Shown here one piece after another: positions 40,679 to 48,522 of a stretch of 64,000 bases of DNA (position 1 is the stretch's first letter; each line of letters starts with the position of its first letter). Position numbers and translations under genes: made by a program. The stretch lies in NCBI RefSeq assembly GCF_003367175.1, contig NZ_QRGA01000010.1:248001-312000 (forward strand), given 5' to 3'. The stretch is from Trinickia dinghuensis. GTDB taxonomy: Bacteria > Pseudomonadota > Gammaproteobacteria > Burkholderiales > Burkholderiaceae. The notes under the pieces are model-generated. The model did not search any database. It saw only the letters and a program-made list of their open reading frames with translations, and was not told the DNA's origin.

Positions 40679-41692
40679 TCAGGCTCTTCGCGAGGCGGGT
40701 TCGTTGTCGGCGTCGCCCGTATAAGCGTCGGTGTCGCCGGCCGATAAGCCGCGATCCGGCGCATGCTCGCCCGGCAAGCCCGTCGGCCGTTCTTCGCCGG
40801 CCGGCGAAGCTTCGTCTTGCGCGTGCCGTTGCGGCTCGATGCCCGTCTCGTGCGAGGCGCCCTCGTGCGGCGCGTCCTCGTGCGAGGCGCGGCGATCGTC
40901 GTCACTGTCGTTCGCGGCATCGATCGTGCCGCCATCCAACGGCGCAACGTTTGCTTGCGGATCGTGCAGCTCGCTCGTATCGCTGTTCTCGTGCTCGGCG
41001 CACTCGCTTCCGGCCACGGTGCCAGCGTTCGGTTCGTCACCGGCCCCAGCGGCTTCGTCGAGCGTCTCTGCGGCTTCGCCGTGAGCCCCGGCATCTTCCT
41101 GCACGACGGCTTCCACCAGCGCCGCGTCCTCCGGGAACTGGATCGCATGCTGCGCCAGCAGTTCCGCCGCGTTCTGCGTCGTCGGATCCTCGAGCGGCGG
41201 CAGCTCGTCGAGCGCCTTCAGCCCGAGATCGTCGAGGAACTGCTTGGTCGTCGCGTAAAGCGCCGGGCGGCCCGGGACATCGCGATGCCCGATCACCTCG
41301 ACCCAACTGCGGTCCTCCAGCTGCTTGATTACCTGCGTGTTCACGGTGACGCCGCGGATTTCTTCGATATCGCCGCGCGTGACCGGCTGCCGGTACGCGA
41401 TGATCGCCAGTGTTTCCAGAACCGCACGCGAATATTTCGGCGGCTTTTCCGGGTGCAAGCGATCGAGATAACCGCGCATGGCCGGCTTGCTTTGAAAGCG
41501 CCAGCCGGTCGCAAGCCCGACGAGCTCGACGCCCCGCCCGGACCATTCGTTTCGGAGATCCTCAAGTAACGCACGGACTGTATCCGCCGATACGGCGTCG
41601 GCGAAAAGCTTACGCAGATCGCCGACCTTGAGCGGCTCTTGCGCGCAAATCAAAGCAGTCTCGAGGACGATCTTCGCCTCTTGGGTATTCAT
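40679..41692 (-). CDS. scpB: Segregation and condensation protein ScpB with acidic tail
   Basis: 337 residues. The first 185 are a normal ScpB: two winged helices ([16 protein letters not shown], and [26 protein letters not shown]). It partners ScpA and SMC in chromosome condensation. The C-terminal 150 residues are Asp/Glu/Ala-rich with short His-Glu repeats and look disordered; this tail is longer than in most ScpB proteins. It heads scpB-rluB on the minus strand. Confidence 0.92.
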   Translation of the reverse strand: MNTQEAKIVLETALICAQEPLKVGDLRKLFADAVSADTVRALLEDLRNEWSGRGVELVGLATGWRFQSKPAMRGYLDRLHPEKPPKYSRAVLETLAIIAYRQPVTRGDIEEIRGVTVNTQVIKQLEDRSWVEVIGHRDVPGRPALYATTKQFLDDLGLKALDELPPLEDPTTQNAAELLAQHAIQFPEDAALVEAVVQEDAGAHGEAAETLDEAAGAGDEPNAGTVAGSECAEHENSDTSELHDPQANVAPLDGGTIDAANDSDDDRRASHEDAPHEGASHETGIEPQRHAQDEASPAGEERPTGLPGEHAPDRGLSAGDTDAYTGDADNEPASRRA

Positions 41693-42444
41693 GCAGCTAG
41701 GTCAGACCCTGTGGTCAACGAACCGGATCAAACAGACGATATGGAACTGAAGACGCGCTCGCCCGATTTTGATCGGTCATATTGATGGGAGCACGGACCG
41801 GGGGGCGGCGAATCGAGCAGCGCTCGGGCCAAACCCAGCCGGACTAAGCAGCGGTTTTCCGGAGAAGGCGCCGCGTGACTGAACGCCATCTTACGCAAAA
41901 AGCCCGGGAGCGTAAACAGCGAATCGAACTCACCCTTCGTCGCGTAAAGCACACCACAAGCACACCACAACCCAAATATTGAACACCGCCGCGCTACGCA
42001 TACCAATAGGCGGATCACGTTGTCTTGCTGCAATTGCAAAGCAATCCGCATACATGCGATGCGCCCGCTGCAAGCGACTCCGGCGCATTCGCCGCCTTTC
42101 GCTCAAGGTATTTTTATCGCATCGCAATATGCGGGCGCGACCGCACTTGCCATGAGCGAGGCTGCACAAGATTGGTGATTGCCCTGATTTCCGGCCCCGG
42201 CATTTTGGCGTCTTATACGCCCCTAGCTGACGTCCCCACAAGGCTGTGGCGGCGGGGCCTCCAAGCATTCGCCGCCGGTATGGCACGCTTCATGCGTCGC
42301 ACGGCGCGCAGCGGGTTGGAGCGCTACTGAATGGTCGACATCGTTCGCGGCGCCCGCCAGTTCGCTCGACACCCAACCAGGGTGTGTCAAGGGTGCGCGG
42401 CACGGGGCAGCGCACCGGGGTCAGTTTCGCTGAGGTGAGGACAT
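41693..42444. promoter_or_regulatory. Intergenic region with a likely scpB promoter
   Basis: 752 bases without a convincing gene. On the minus strand, -35 TTTACG (41911-41916) and -10 TAAGAT (41888-41893) are 17 bases apart, giving a leader of about 190 bases to scpB. The block 41940-42180 is less GC-rich than its surroundings. A minus-strand frame over 41728-42051 is open but has no ribosome-binding site or recognisable motif. Confidence 0.4.
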
Positions 42445-42843
42445 ATGGTGTTCGACGATTTGAGAGATAACGAGTGGGCGCTGGTCGAAGCGCTGTTCTG
42501 CGCCGAGCCCGCCCGAAACGAGCGACGCGGACGCCCGCGCGTCGAAGCGCGCGCCGTCGTCAATGCAGTGCTGTGGGTGTTGTCCACGGGCGAAGGGTGG
42601 TCCAAGCTGCCGGGCCGCTATCCCTCGCCGCCGACCTGCCGGCGCCGCTTCGACGAGTGGCAAGCGGACGGCACGCTCGTCGAGATCGTCCAGCGCTTGG
42701 GAACGTGCGGCCGCCAGATTTCGCTGCGCGGACGCATCGGCACCAGCACCGTCAAGCCGCCGGCCCCGCGGAGCCCGGACCGCCTGCGCGGCGCGTTCTG
42801 GACCAACCCCGAATCGTGGCGCGCGCCCGTCAAAATGGCCTGA
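42445..42843 (+). CDS. Second stand-alone DUF4096 (IS5-type N-terminal domain) protein
   Basis: 132 residues. The sequence VFDDLRDNEWALVEALFC, then R-R-G-R-P-R-V-E-A-R-A-V-V-N-A-V-L-W-V-L-S-T-G and Y-P-S-P-P-T-C-R-R-R-F-D-E-W, aligns by eye with the 16469-16879 protein and with the N-terminal domain of IS5-type transposases. The catalytic part is missing; the tail (from about residue 90) is Arg/Pro-rich. GAGGTGAGG precedes the ATG. No inverted repeats of an insertion sequence are visible. Probably an expressed DNA-binding relative rather than a mobile element. Confidence 0.65.
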   Translation: MVFDDLRDNEWALVEALFCAEPARNERRGRPRVEARAVVNAVLWVLSTGEGWSKLPGRYPSPPTCRRRFDEWQADGTLVEIVQRLGTCGRQISLRGRIGTSTVKPPAPRSPDRLRGAFWTNPESWRAPVKMA

Positions 42844-42869
42844 GCACCCCCAGCCGTCATCTAGCCGAA

Positions 42870-42900
42870 CCGCACGGCTACCCTCCCGGGAACCGTGCGG
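42870..42900. repeat. Inverted repeat after the DUF4096 gene
   Basis: CCGCACGG (42870-42877) and CCGTGCGG (42893-42900) form a perfect 8-bp stem around 15 bases. There is no following T-run. It may be a weak terminator or a repeated extragenic element. Confidence 0.5.
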
Positions 42901-43097
42901 AACGGCAACGAGTGCTGCAGCGACTGTCGCGCCGCGACCCCACCGCGCTCGCCTCCCTGCCCCGCCCCATCCGGCCTACACGCGGTCGAGCGACTCCGAA
43001 ACATCCATTTACTAATATTTACAGCGCCCTTTCGCGAGCACGCCTATCGTGACGGCATGCCGATACGCAGCCGGCACGTCGTGCCGGATACTTCCGA

Positions 43098-43361
43098 ATG
43101 AAGGCAGCGATTTACGCAACGGGTGTCTTGATTTGCAGCATCGCGGTGGCGCATGCCGCGCTGGTCCGCGCGCAGTCCCTTCGTGCGCCCAGACCGCGCC
43201 CGCCGGAGATCTCGGCCGACTGGCACGCCCCGCGCCCGCACCCGCCCGTGGCTGCGTCGGCGCCCACACCCGCGCCGCGGGGAAATCTGCGCGGCGACAT
43301 CGAAAGCAACGCGCGCTGGAACGAAAACGGCGCACACCCTCGCCCGCCCCCAAAACGTTGA
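43098..43361 (+). CDS. Small Pro/Arg-rich exported protein
   Basis: 87 residues. MKAAIYATGVLICSIAVAHA is a clear signal peptide with cleavage after A-H-A. The mature part is Pro/Arg/His-rich (P-R-P-R-P-P-E-I, P-R-P-H-P-P-V) and ends in P-P-P-K-R. I do not recognise a family. A terminator follows at 43476. Ribosome-binding site is weak. Confidence 0.5.
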   Translation: MKAAIYATGVLICSIAVAHAALVRAQSLRAPRPRPPEISADWHAPRPHPPVAASAPTPAPRGNLRGDIESNARWNENGAHPRPPPKR

Positions 43362-43475
43362 TTGGGTGCATATCGCGGCATTCACGCATTTCAAATCGAA
43401 ACAAAGGGAACCACTGGCCGTTCGGCTAGTCGGAGTGATTGCCATGAGCACAGCGTGGCAGCAGAAATATCCGGT

Positions 43476-43505
43476 ACCCGTATCCTCGCGATACGGGTTT
43501 TTTTT
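43476..43505 (+). terminator. Intrinsic terminator
   Basis: ACCCGTATC (43476-43484) pairs with GATACGGGT (43490-43498), 5-base loop, followed by T residues to 43505. It probably ends the transcript of the small exported protein gene. Confidence 0.85.
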
Positions 43506-43578
43506 CGAGGATATTCGCGGCGAAAGGACTCGATCGCCGAAAACGATACGACGAAGAGGGTGACGACGGGGTGAGACC

Positions 43579-43887
43579 TTACGACCGCTCGATTGCGGCG
43601 GCCGTTTCACTCGGCGCGTACTCGCCCGCTTTAGCGTCGGTCCAACTCAGCGCTCGCTCTTCCCGGGCAAGCCGATTGAATTCGGCGCGCCCTTTATCCG
43701 TCAAGACTGCAATATCGACAGGAGCATGAAAGCCCGCACCCGGCGCAACGGTGCGCTGGCGGACCGTCTCCATCAAGCCGAGCCCTCGAAGATATTCGAA
43801 CACACCAGGGCGCCTGGCCCATGGAACCTGACGATATTGCACTCGCCTAAGCGCTTCGAGCACCGCTTCGTTGGAATACGTGGTCAT
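43579..43887 (-). CDS. Hypothetical small protein
   Basis: 102 residues, MTTYSNEAVLEALRRVQYRQ at the start. Helical at the N-terminus, then V-F-E-Y-L-R-G-L-G-L-M-E-T-V and D-I-A-V-L-T-D-K-G-R-A-E-F-N-R-L, which resembles the end of a winged helix (recognition helix and wing before a helix, as in MarR/PadR ends). No cysteines. I do not recognise the family. It is convergent with the small exported-protein gene and diverges from the ydcF-like gene. Confidence 0.6.
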   Translation of the reverse strand: MTTYSNEAVLEALRRVQYRQVPWARRPGVFEYLRGLGLMETVRQRTVAPGAGFHAPVDIAVLTDKGRAEFNRLAREERALSWTDAKAGEYAPSETAAAIERS

Positions 43888-44006
43888 CTCGACTCTTTCT
43901 TAAAGTGCGGCCACCGTCACGCATGACGGTGCATATCTTACGGCGGCCGGTACAGATGAGCGCCAGCCGTCGAGCCGGGGCGGCGACCGGGTGTACCGGC
44001 CCCGTC

Positions 44007-44852
44007 ATGTCGTGGACTGCATATAATCAGGCGCTACTCCACGCATCGGAATGCGCGTTTCACCCATGGTCATTCAATGTATCACCGCTGCATGCGGCGC
44101 GAACCCCGAAACCATACGTTACCCTATCTCAATTGATCATATTCACTTTATTCGCGCTTTTTTCAGCGGTTTTCGTGCTATGGCGGCGAGCGCGGAAGGT
44201 CATCGCCGTTGCAGCCCTCGCCCTGTTTTGGCTGCTTTCGGCGGGGTGGCTGACTGCCCCGGTGCTCGCTCTGGTGCAGCATGACGCGTCGCACTATCCG
44301 CCTCCGACGTTCGGCCCTCGCACGATCATCGTCGTACTCGGCGCCGGAACCGAATATGATCGGCACGGCGCGCTGGTGCCCAAATCCGACGCGTTGTCGC
44401 GGTTAGCGACGACGGCATCGCTGTATGCACAATGCAAGCAGGGAAACCGGCACTGCGAAATCATCATCAGCGGCGGCAACCCGCAACGACACCCCGCCAC
44501 CGAAGCGCAGACCTACGCGCCATATCTCACCGAAGCGCATGTCGCGCGCGACGATCTCGTTCTGGAAAAGGCCAGCCTCACGACCTATGAAAACGCCGAG
44601 TTTGTCGCACGTATTTTGCACAGCGAACGTTACGATTCGTTGATGCTCGTGACATCGGCCTACCACATGCCGCGCGCACTCCTGGATTTTCACCGGTTCG
44701 GACTGACGCCCGAGCCGGTCGCCTCGAGCGGCAAGATCGTCCGCTGCGGCTTGCTGCCGCGCCTGCCGAACTTGATCGCGGCCAACGTTGCGCTGCATGA
44801 ACTGATCGGCATGGCCCAGTTCTATGTCTATCGCGCGTTGGGCTGGTTTTGA
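44007..44852 (+). CDS. YdcF/ElyC-family (DUF218) membrane protein
   Basis: 281 residues as given. Two hydrophobic segments (LIIFTLFALFSAVFVLW and VIAVAALALFWLLSAGWL) lead to a DUF218 domain: T-I-I-V-V-L-G-A-G-T-E-Y-D, then S-D-A-L-S-R-L-A-T-T-A-S-L-Y, I-I-I-S-G-G-N-P-Q, L-E-K-A-S-L-T-T-Y-E-N-A and L-V-T-S-A-Y-H-M-P-R-A. This family includes ElyC and SanA, linked to envelope integrity. The start is uncertain: a TATAAT at 44022-44027 would place transcription after the ATG at 44007, in which case translation could begin at TTG 44133 just before the first membrane segment. Confidence 0.8.
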   Translation: MSWTAYNQALLHASECAFHPWSFNVSPLHAARTPKPYVTLSQLIIFTLFALFSAVFVLWRRARKVIAVAALALFWLLSAGWLTAPVLALVQHDASHYPPPTFGPRTIIVVLGAGTEYDRHGALVPKSDALSRLATTASLYAQCKQGNRHCEIIISGGNPQRHPATEAQTYAPYLTEAHVARDDLVLEKASLTTYENAEFVARILHSERYDSLMLVTSAYHMPRALLDFHRFGLTPEPVASSGKIVRCGLLPRLPNLIAANVALHELIGMAQFYVYRALGWF

Positions 44853-45007
44853 CGGCACAGTCCCGACATGTAACGATACGTAACCGAACGTCGCATTTGC
44901 TCCACACGAATCCCGTTCTTGGGCTTATGCTGGCTAGAATTTGCAATGTCCAGCCGGACGGGCAGCATCTGGACCACCATCCATCCATTTTTCGCACGGA
45001 GGCAATA

Positions 45008-45292
45008 ATGAAGAAAGCGTCCCTGACTGTCATGTTTTCCCTGTCGCTGCTGGCCGGCGCCGCTTACGCACAAACTGACGAAGGCGGTGTCACGATGAGC
45101 ACCGATCCGGCGAGAGCCGCCGACGTCGAACAGCGGGCGCAAGCGCTTCAGCAGCAGCAAGAGCAAATGCCGATGCAAGAACACGAGCATATGCAGATGA
45201 AGCACAAGATGCATCACCATCCGATGCACAAGCACGCTGCGAAGGGCAAGGCGAAAGCCGACAAGGCCGAGGCGGCGAGCGGCGCCAAGTAA
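45008..45292 (+). CDS. Small His/Met-rich periplasmic protein
   Basis: 94 residues. The signal peptide MKKASLTVMFSLSLLAGAAYAQ is clear. The mature part has a Gln-rich helix, then alternating His and Met (M-P-M-Q-E-H-E-H-M-Q-M-K-H-K-M-H-H-H-P-M-H-K-H), and a Lys/Ala-rich tail. This composition suggests binding of a soft metal such as copper, nickel or silver in the periplasm; I do not recognise a family. GGAGG lies upstream of the ATG and a strong terminator follows. It is a single-gene unit. Confidence 0.75.
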   Translation: MKKASLTVMFSLSLLAGAAYAQTDEGGVTMSTDPARAADVEQRAQALQQQQEQMPMQEHEHMQMKHKMHHHPMHKHAAKGKAKADKAEAASGAK

Positions 45293-45325
45293 TCGCTACT
45301 GCGGCGAGGCGCCGCGGCTCACGAT

Positions 45326-45361
45326 AAGCCGAAGCCGGTCCTGCCGGCTTCGGCTTTTTTA
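45326..45361 (+). terminator. Intrinsic terminator of the His/Met-rich protein gene
   Basis: A 13-bp perfect stem, AAGCCGAAGCCGG (45326-45338) with CCGGCTTCGGCTT (45344-45356), 5-base loop, then T residues to 45361. Confidence 0.92.
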
Positions 45362-45461
45362 TATGCGCGAAACAGCGCGGCCGGCATGCCGGGCCGGTAT
45401 GCTACAGTCGCGCACCCGAACATTTCGTAACCCGCGCGCACCCTGGTGCGGAGAGGACAGC

Positions 45462-45719
45462 ATGAGCAACATCCAGTTGGATATCGAATGGACTGAAGCG
45501 GCATCGCGCAAGATCGAGAAACTGATGCCGCGCGGTTCACAAGAAGCGTTTCTGGCGTTGCCGCCCGTCGAATGCCTGCCCATGGAAGGGGACGTCCTAT
45601 TCCTCGGCCCGGCCGGCAAGCAGCAGCCGTTCATCGTCGTCGAGCGGCAATACCACCACGACGGCGACGCCGACTGGACCATCATCCTGATCCTGGACGT
45701 GCCGCAAGCCAGTCACTGA
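45462..45719 (+). CDS. Hypothetical small protein
   Basis: 85 residues, MSNIQLDIEWTEAASRKIEK at the start. Acidic/hydrophobic with a likely beta-rich end (F-I-V-V-E-R-Q-Y-H-H-D-G-D-A-D-W-T-I-I-L-I-L-D-V-P). No signal peptide or cysteine. GGAGAGGA precedes the ATG at good spacing. I do not recognise the family. Confidence 0.65.
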   Translation: MSNIQLDIEWTEAASRKIEKLMPRGSQEAFLALPPVECLPMEGDVLFLGPAGKQQPFIVVERQYHHDGDADWTIILILDVPQASH

Positions 45720-45768
45720 GCGGCTCATATTCGTTCGGGGTCCTAACGACCCCACCGATCCGGCGCAC

Positions 45769-45801
45769 AAAAAAATACCCGCATTCCGTGGAACGCGGGT
45801 A
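45769..45801 (-). terminator. Intrinsic terminator, minus strand
   Basis: TACCCGCATTCC (45776-45787) pairs with GGAACGCGGGTA (45790-45801), one G-T pair. On the minus strand a run of seven T follows (complement of 45769-45775). No protein gene ends upstream of it on this strand; it closes the candidate RNA at 45769-46012. Confidence 0.85.
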
Positions 45802-46012
45802 AAACCGTCACCCTACGAGGATAGGCGACGGGGCCACCGTCGCTCGCGCAAGAAACGCGAGCCGTGTCATTTCGAGGCGGCGCTTCGAATGGATTCGAAC
45901 CGCGCTTTAGTTGCGGGCACAATCGCATCAGCGTGGCGTGCGTCGCGGCCGCAACTCGCGGCTATTTGTTGATCGAAGGCCGCCTCGGCCTCCCTGCATT
46001 TTTTGCCCTACC
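45769..46012 (-). ncRNA. Candidate sigma54-dependent structured small RNA
   Basis: About 244 bases between a sigma54-like promoter and an intrinsic terminator with no convincing protein gene. Read on the minus strand it can form several hairpins: GTTGCGG with CCGCAAC (long loop), GCTCGCG with CGCGAGC (7-base loop), TTCGAA with TTCGAA, and CCTA with TAGG inside CGTC with GACG before the terminator. No tRNA or known riboswitch fits. The transcript and its role are inferred only from sequence; no family is recognised. Confidence 0.5.
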
Positions 46013-46023
46013 GCAAGCTAAAA

Positions 46024-46038
46024 GCAGCTTACGTGCCA
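46024..46038 (-). promoter_or_regulatory. Sigma54 (-24/-12) promoter
   Basis: On the minus strand the sequence is TGGCACGTAAGCTGCT: GG and GC are exactly 10 bases apart and the match to TGGCACG-N4-TTGCW has one mismatch. The implied +1 is a G at 46012. No protein gene follows on this strand within 244 bases, so it probably serves a non-coding RNA. Confidence 0.6.
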
Positions 46039-46192
46039 TGCCAAAATATGCAGGCAACCCTCTGATTTAAAAAAAGAAAAAATCAACCACCCGGAAAATG
46101 AAATCGTTTCGTGATCGAAACGTTACGTCGTAACGTCACGTGACACGCAAGGCCGAGCGGGAACACGGCGCGATGGTCGATAAAGCCAGGGC

Positions 46193-46226
46193 GACAAAAA
46201 AAAGAACCCGCCGAGCGGCGGGTTCC
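46193..46226 (-). terminator. Intrinsic terminator of bamC
   Basis: GAACCCGCC (46204-46212) pairs with GGCGGGTTC (46217-46225), 4-base loop, with eight T following on the minus strand (complement of 46196-46203). It lies about 42 bases after the bamC stop. A nearby inverted repeat, ACGTTAC-GTC-GTAACGT at 46119-46135, is of unknown role. Confidence 0.9.
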
Positions 46227-46267
46227 GATTGAAGCTGGTGTGAAGCTCGTACGGTTTCGAGCGTCGA

Positions 46268-47500
46268 TCAGTGCAGTTGATCGACGAGCATCGACATGAT
46301 TTCCTTGGCGGGCTGCGAACTCTCGACGTCGCCCTTGTCGTTCACGACTGCCACGCGCGTTTGGTTTTCGGTGACGGCCTTCACGTTGATGTAGTACTGC
46401 TTCGCCACCTTCTCCTTGCGGCCGTGGAAGACCTGGCTCCAGAAACCCTGCTCCTCGGAACTCTTGTCCTTCGGATCGACATAGCGGATCTGGTAGAGCC
46501 CCTTCGTACGATCGCGATCGTCGACCGTGAAGTTCGAGCGATCGAGCGCGAGACCAACGCGCTCCCACGCTTGATCGTACGACTCGTCGAGCGTCAGCTC
46601 CGTCGACGTGTATTGCCCGCCCGTTGCGGCACCGGCACCTTGGGCCGCGTCTTGCGCCTGTGCCGACATCGTGGCATTGCGGGCCGCGATGGCAGCTGCG
46701 TTTGCATCGGGCTTGCCGGCCTTGGCCGCGGCGGCGTCGCTCGCGCCATTGGGCGCGATATCGGCGGCAACCGGGCCGGCCGTGTCGCTGCCGCGTGCGT
46801 CGGCCAATGCGAGGCCAGCCATCAGGCGCTTCAGATACTCGAGTTCGAGCGCCGGATCGTTCGGCTTCGCCACCCACTTCGTCGTATCGCTGTTCGTGCT
46901 CTCGAGCTCCTCGTGCATGCCCTTTTGGCTAATGAACACGTAGGTGCCGCCGTTCGGCGCCGACTCTAGACGCGTGCGGTACTTGTTGCGCTCGGCGGCA
47001 ACGTAGGCGTTGCCCATCGCCTTCGAGATCGTGCCGCGGATGAGACCCAGGTTGATTTGCGGACGCGTTTCGTTCCAGTCTGTCTCGAGCACGTGCTTGT
47101 CGCGCTGATCGACGACGAGCAGGAAGCCCTGTTCCTGCCAGAAGCGGCGAACGCGGGGCCACACTTCGTCGGGCGTGCGGTTATCGATGACGAGCCAGCT
47201 TTCCGTGCCGTCACGTTGGATGTGCATCCCTTTGACCGGCGGCATCACGTTGTTTTCGGACGGCGCGGCTTTCTGCACTTGAGCGAGCGTGGAGGCCGAC
47301 GTCTCGCCTCCTTGCGGCGGCAGCGAACGCTGATCGGCCGTTTCGTCGAGCAGGTTCGGCGGAACGGCGAGCGAAGCTTGCTTCGACTTCGAATCGCTCT
47401 TGTAATCGATCTTGGTGGGAGACGGGGTGCTGCAACCGGCAACGAGGCCGCCTGCCAAAATCAAAGCGGCGAGCCGCGAGGTAAAACGAAGATCGGTCAT
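46268..47500 (-). CDS. bamC: BamC, lipoprotein of the outer-membrane beta-barrel assembly complex
   Basis: 410 residues. The lipobox LVAGC puts the lipidated Cys at about 23. The unstructured N-terminal segment with S-K-Q-A-S-L-A-V-P-P-N-L-L resembles the part that contacts BamD; two helix-grip domains follow (W-L-V-I-D-N-R-T-P-D-E-V-W-P-R-V, and the C-terminal L-T-L-D-E-S-Y-D-Q-A-W-E-R-V-G-L-A-L-D-R). An Ala/Gly-rich linker separates them. The start at 47500 is the one that gives a proper signal. It is bounded by a terminator at 46193-46226. Confidence 0.9.
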   Translation of the reverse strand: MTDLRFTSRLAALILAGGLVAGCSTPSPTKIDYKSDSKSKQASLAVPPNLLDETADQRSLPPQGGETSASTLAQVQKAAPSENNVMPPVKGMHIQRDGTESWLVIDNRTPDEVWPRVRRFWQEQGFLLVVDQRDKHVLETDWNETRPQINLGLIRGTISKAMGNAYVAAERNKYRTRLESAPNGGTYVFISQKGMHEELESTNSDTTKWVAKPNDPALELEYLKRLMAGLALADARGSDTAGPVAADIAPNGASDAAAAKAGKPDANAAAIAARNATMSAQAQDAAQGAGAATGGQYTSTELTLDESYDQAWERVGLALDRSNFTVDDRDRTKGLYQIRYVDPKDKSSEEQGFWSQVFHGRKEKVAKQYYINVKAVTENQTRVAVVNDKGDVESSQPAKEIMSMLVDQLH

Positions 47501-47686
47501 GTTCGGGAAATCCTTGCGCCTTCGCCGCCAATGTGTGAATGGATCAGCCGGGCATTTTACCGGACGCGGCGAGGCATGTGTAAAAACACGCCGGGCGCAG
47601 CGCCGGGGCGGCAATCGGCGGACACGCCGGGAAGGGGCATCGCCATTTCGGCTACTTCAGATTTCGGTTACTTCGGCTTCGTTGCT

Positions 47687-47926
47687 TCAATGCCGAGGCG
47701 AGCCGCCCTGCTCGAGGATATGCACCAATGCCGCCGATTTAGCGGCTTCCTCGGCCTGCTGCGCCGTGGCGAATGGCCCTTCGGCAACGTGAACGATCGG
47801 CCAATCGGCTTCGTCGCCGGGTTCGCCCGACACGCGGAAACGAGCCGCGTAGCCGCTCGGCTGCGCGGGCACGATCTGAATGTCGACCGAGACGCCTTCC
47901 ATTTGATGCCGCACGAAACCATCCAT
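47687..47926 (-). CDS. Hypothetical small protein
   Basis: 79 residues, MDGFVRHQMEGVSVDIQIVP at the start, with G-E-P-G-D-E-A-D-W-P-I-V-H-V-A-E-G-P-F-A-T-A-Q-Q-A-E-E-A-A-K-S-A-A-L-V-H-I-L-E-Q-G. It looks like a small alpha/beta protein with a C-terminal helix. AAGGAGG upstream of ATG 47926 decides the start over an upstream in-frame codon at 47959. No family recognised. Confidence 0.7.
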   Translation of the reverse strand: MDGFVRHQMEGVSVDIQIVPAQPSGYAARFRVSGEPGDEADWPIVHVAEGPFATAQQAEEAAKSAALVHILEQGGSPRH

Positions 47927-48003
47927 GGCCGCCTCCTTGTCGCTTGCGAACGGACGCAAGCGAACATGCTAGCACCGCGCGGCGGGGGCTCGCAGTGCGT
48001 GGG

Positions 48004-48393
48004 TCAGCCCTTCGCCGGTGCGGGCGGGTTAGCCAGTTCGGGAGGGGCGAACCAGTGCAGGGCCTGGAGCTTGTTGCCTTCGAACGTGCATTCGGCCGAG
48101 GCCGGCTTTGCGACGGGCTTGGCCTTGGGGTGCGGCGCGCTCGCGCCGGAGGCGTCCGATGCATTGGCGGTGGGTGCGGCAGCCGCCTCGAGCGTGCCCT
48201 CGACGACGACGCGCGAACCGTGGATGCCGACGCCGACATGCGAGATCGACAGCTTTTCGGGCGGCGTGGCCTTGCCCGCTGCTTCGCGCATTTGCGCCTT
48301 GCAGGCGCTGGGGTTCGAGTACAGCGTGCAGCCACCGGCCAAGAGGGGCGCGATCGTGAGCAGCGCGACCAGCATAAGCGGGGGCTTGTTCAT
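48004..48393 (-). CDS. Predicted small lipoprotein
   Basis: 129 residues. Signal sequence ends P-L-L-A-G-G-C-T-L, a good lipobox with Cys near 22. Four or more Cys in total (C-T-L-Y-S-N-P-S-A-C-K and E-C-T-F-E-G-N). The middle is V-G-V-G-I-H-G-S-R-V-V-V-E-G-T-L then an Ala/Pro/Lys linker. No family recognised. It lies just upstream of, and divergent from, the tRNA-Leu gene. Confidence 0.7.
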   Translation of the reverse strand: MNKPPLMLVALLTIAPLLAGGCTLYSNPSACKAQMREAAGKATPPEKLSISHVGVGIHGSRVVVEGTLEAAAAPTANASDASGASAPHPKAKPVAKPASAECTFEGNKLQALHWFAPPELANPPAPAKG

Positions 48394-48504
48394 CGGCGTT
48401 CCTGAGGTTCGAGAGGGCCGCCATTTTATCCGAGGACGCGTTCGGCCGTTCGCCAATGCCCATCTTGGCGCCGCCACCCTAGCGGAATTGCGCCCGACCG
48501 GTGG

Positions 48505-48510
48505 TAGAAT
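48505..48510 (+). promoter_or_regulatory. -10 element of the tRNA-Leu gene
   Basis: TAGAAT at 48505-48510 is followed by a GC-rich discriminator (CGCGTCCGCC), as is common at stringently controlled stable-RNA promoters. The -35 is not clear. The tRNA 5' end is at 48523. Confidence 0.5.
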
Positions 48511-48522
48511 CGCGTCCGCCCT

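Noticed and set aside
41728-42051. 107-codon minus-strand frame upstream of scpB
   Set aside because: No ribosome-binding site, odd composition, and it contains the likely scpB promoter.
43444-43563. Small plus-strand frame starting MSTAWQQKYP
   Set aside because: It runs straight through a strong intrinsic terminator and has no clear ribosome-binding site.
45891-45901. T-loop-like GGTTCGAATCC on the minus strand, suggesting a tRNA
   Set aside because: The flanking bases do not pair as a T-stem and no acceptor, D or anticodon arm fits; it is part of a hairpin in the candidate RNA.
45743-45928. 61-codon minus-strand frame inside the candidate small RNA
   Set aside because: Its stop lies beyond the terminator hairpin, so it could not be translated to the end from that transcript.
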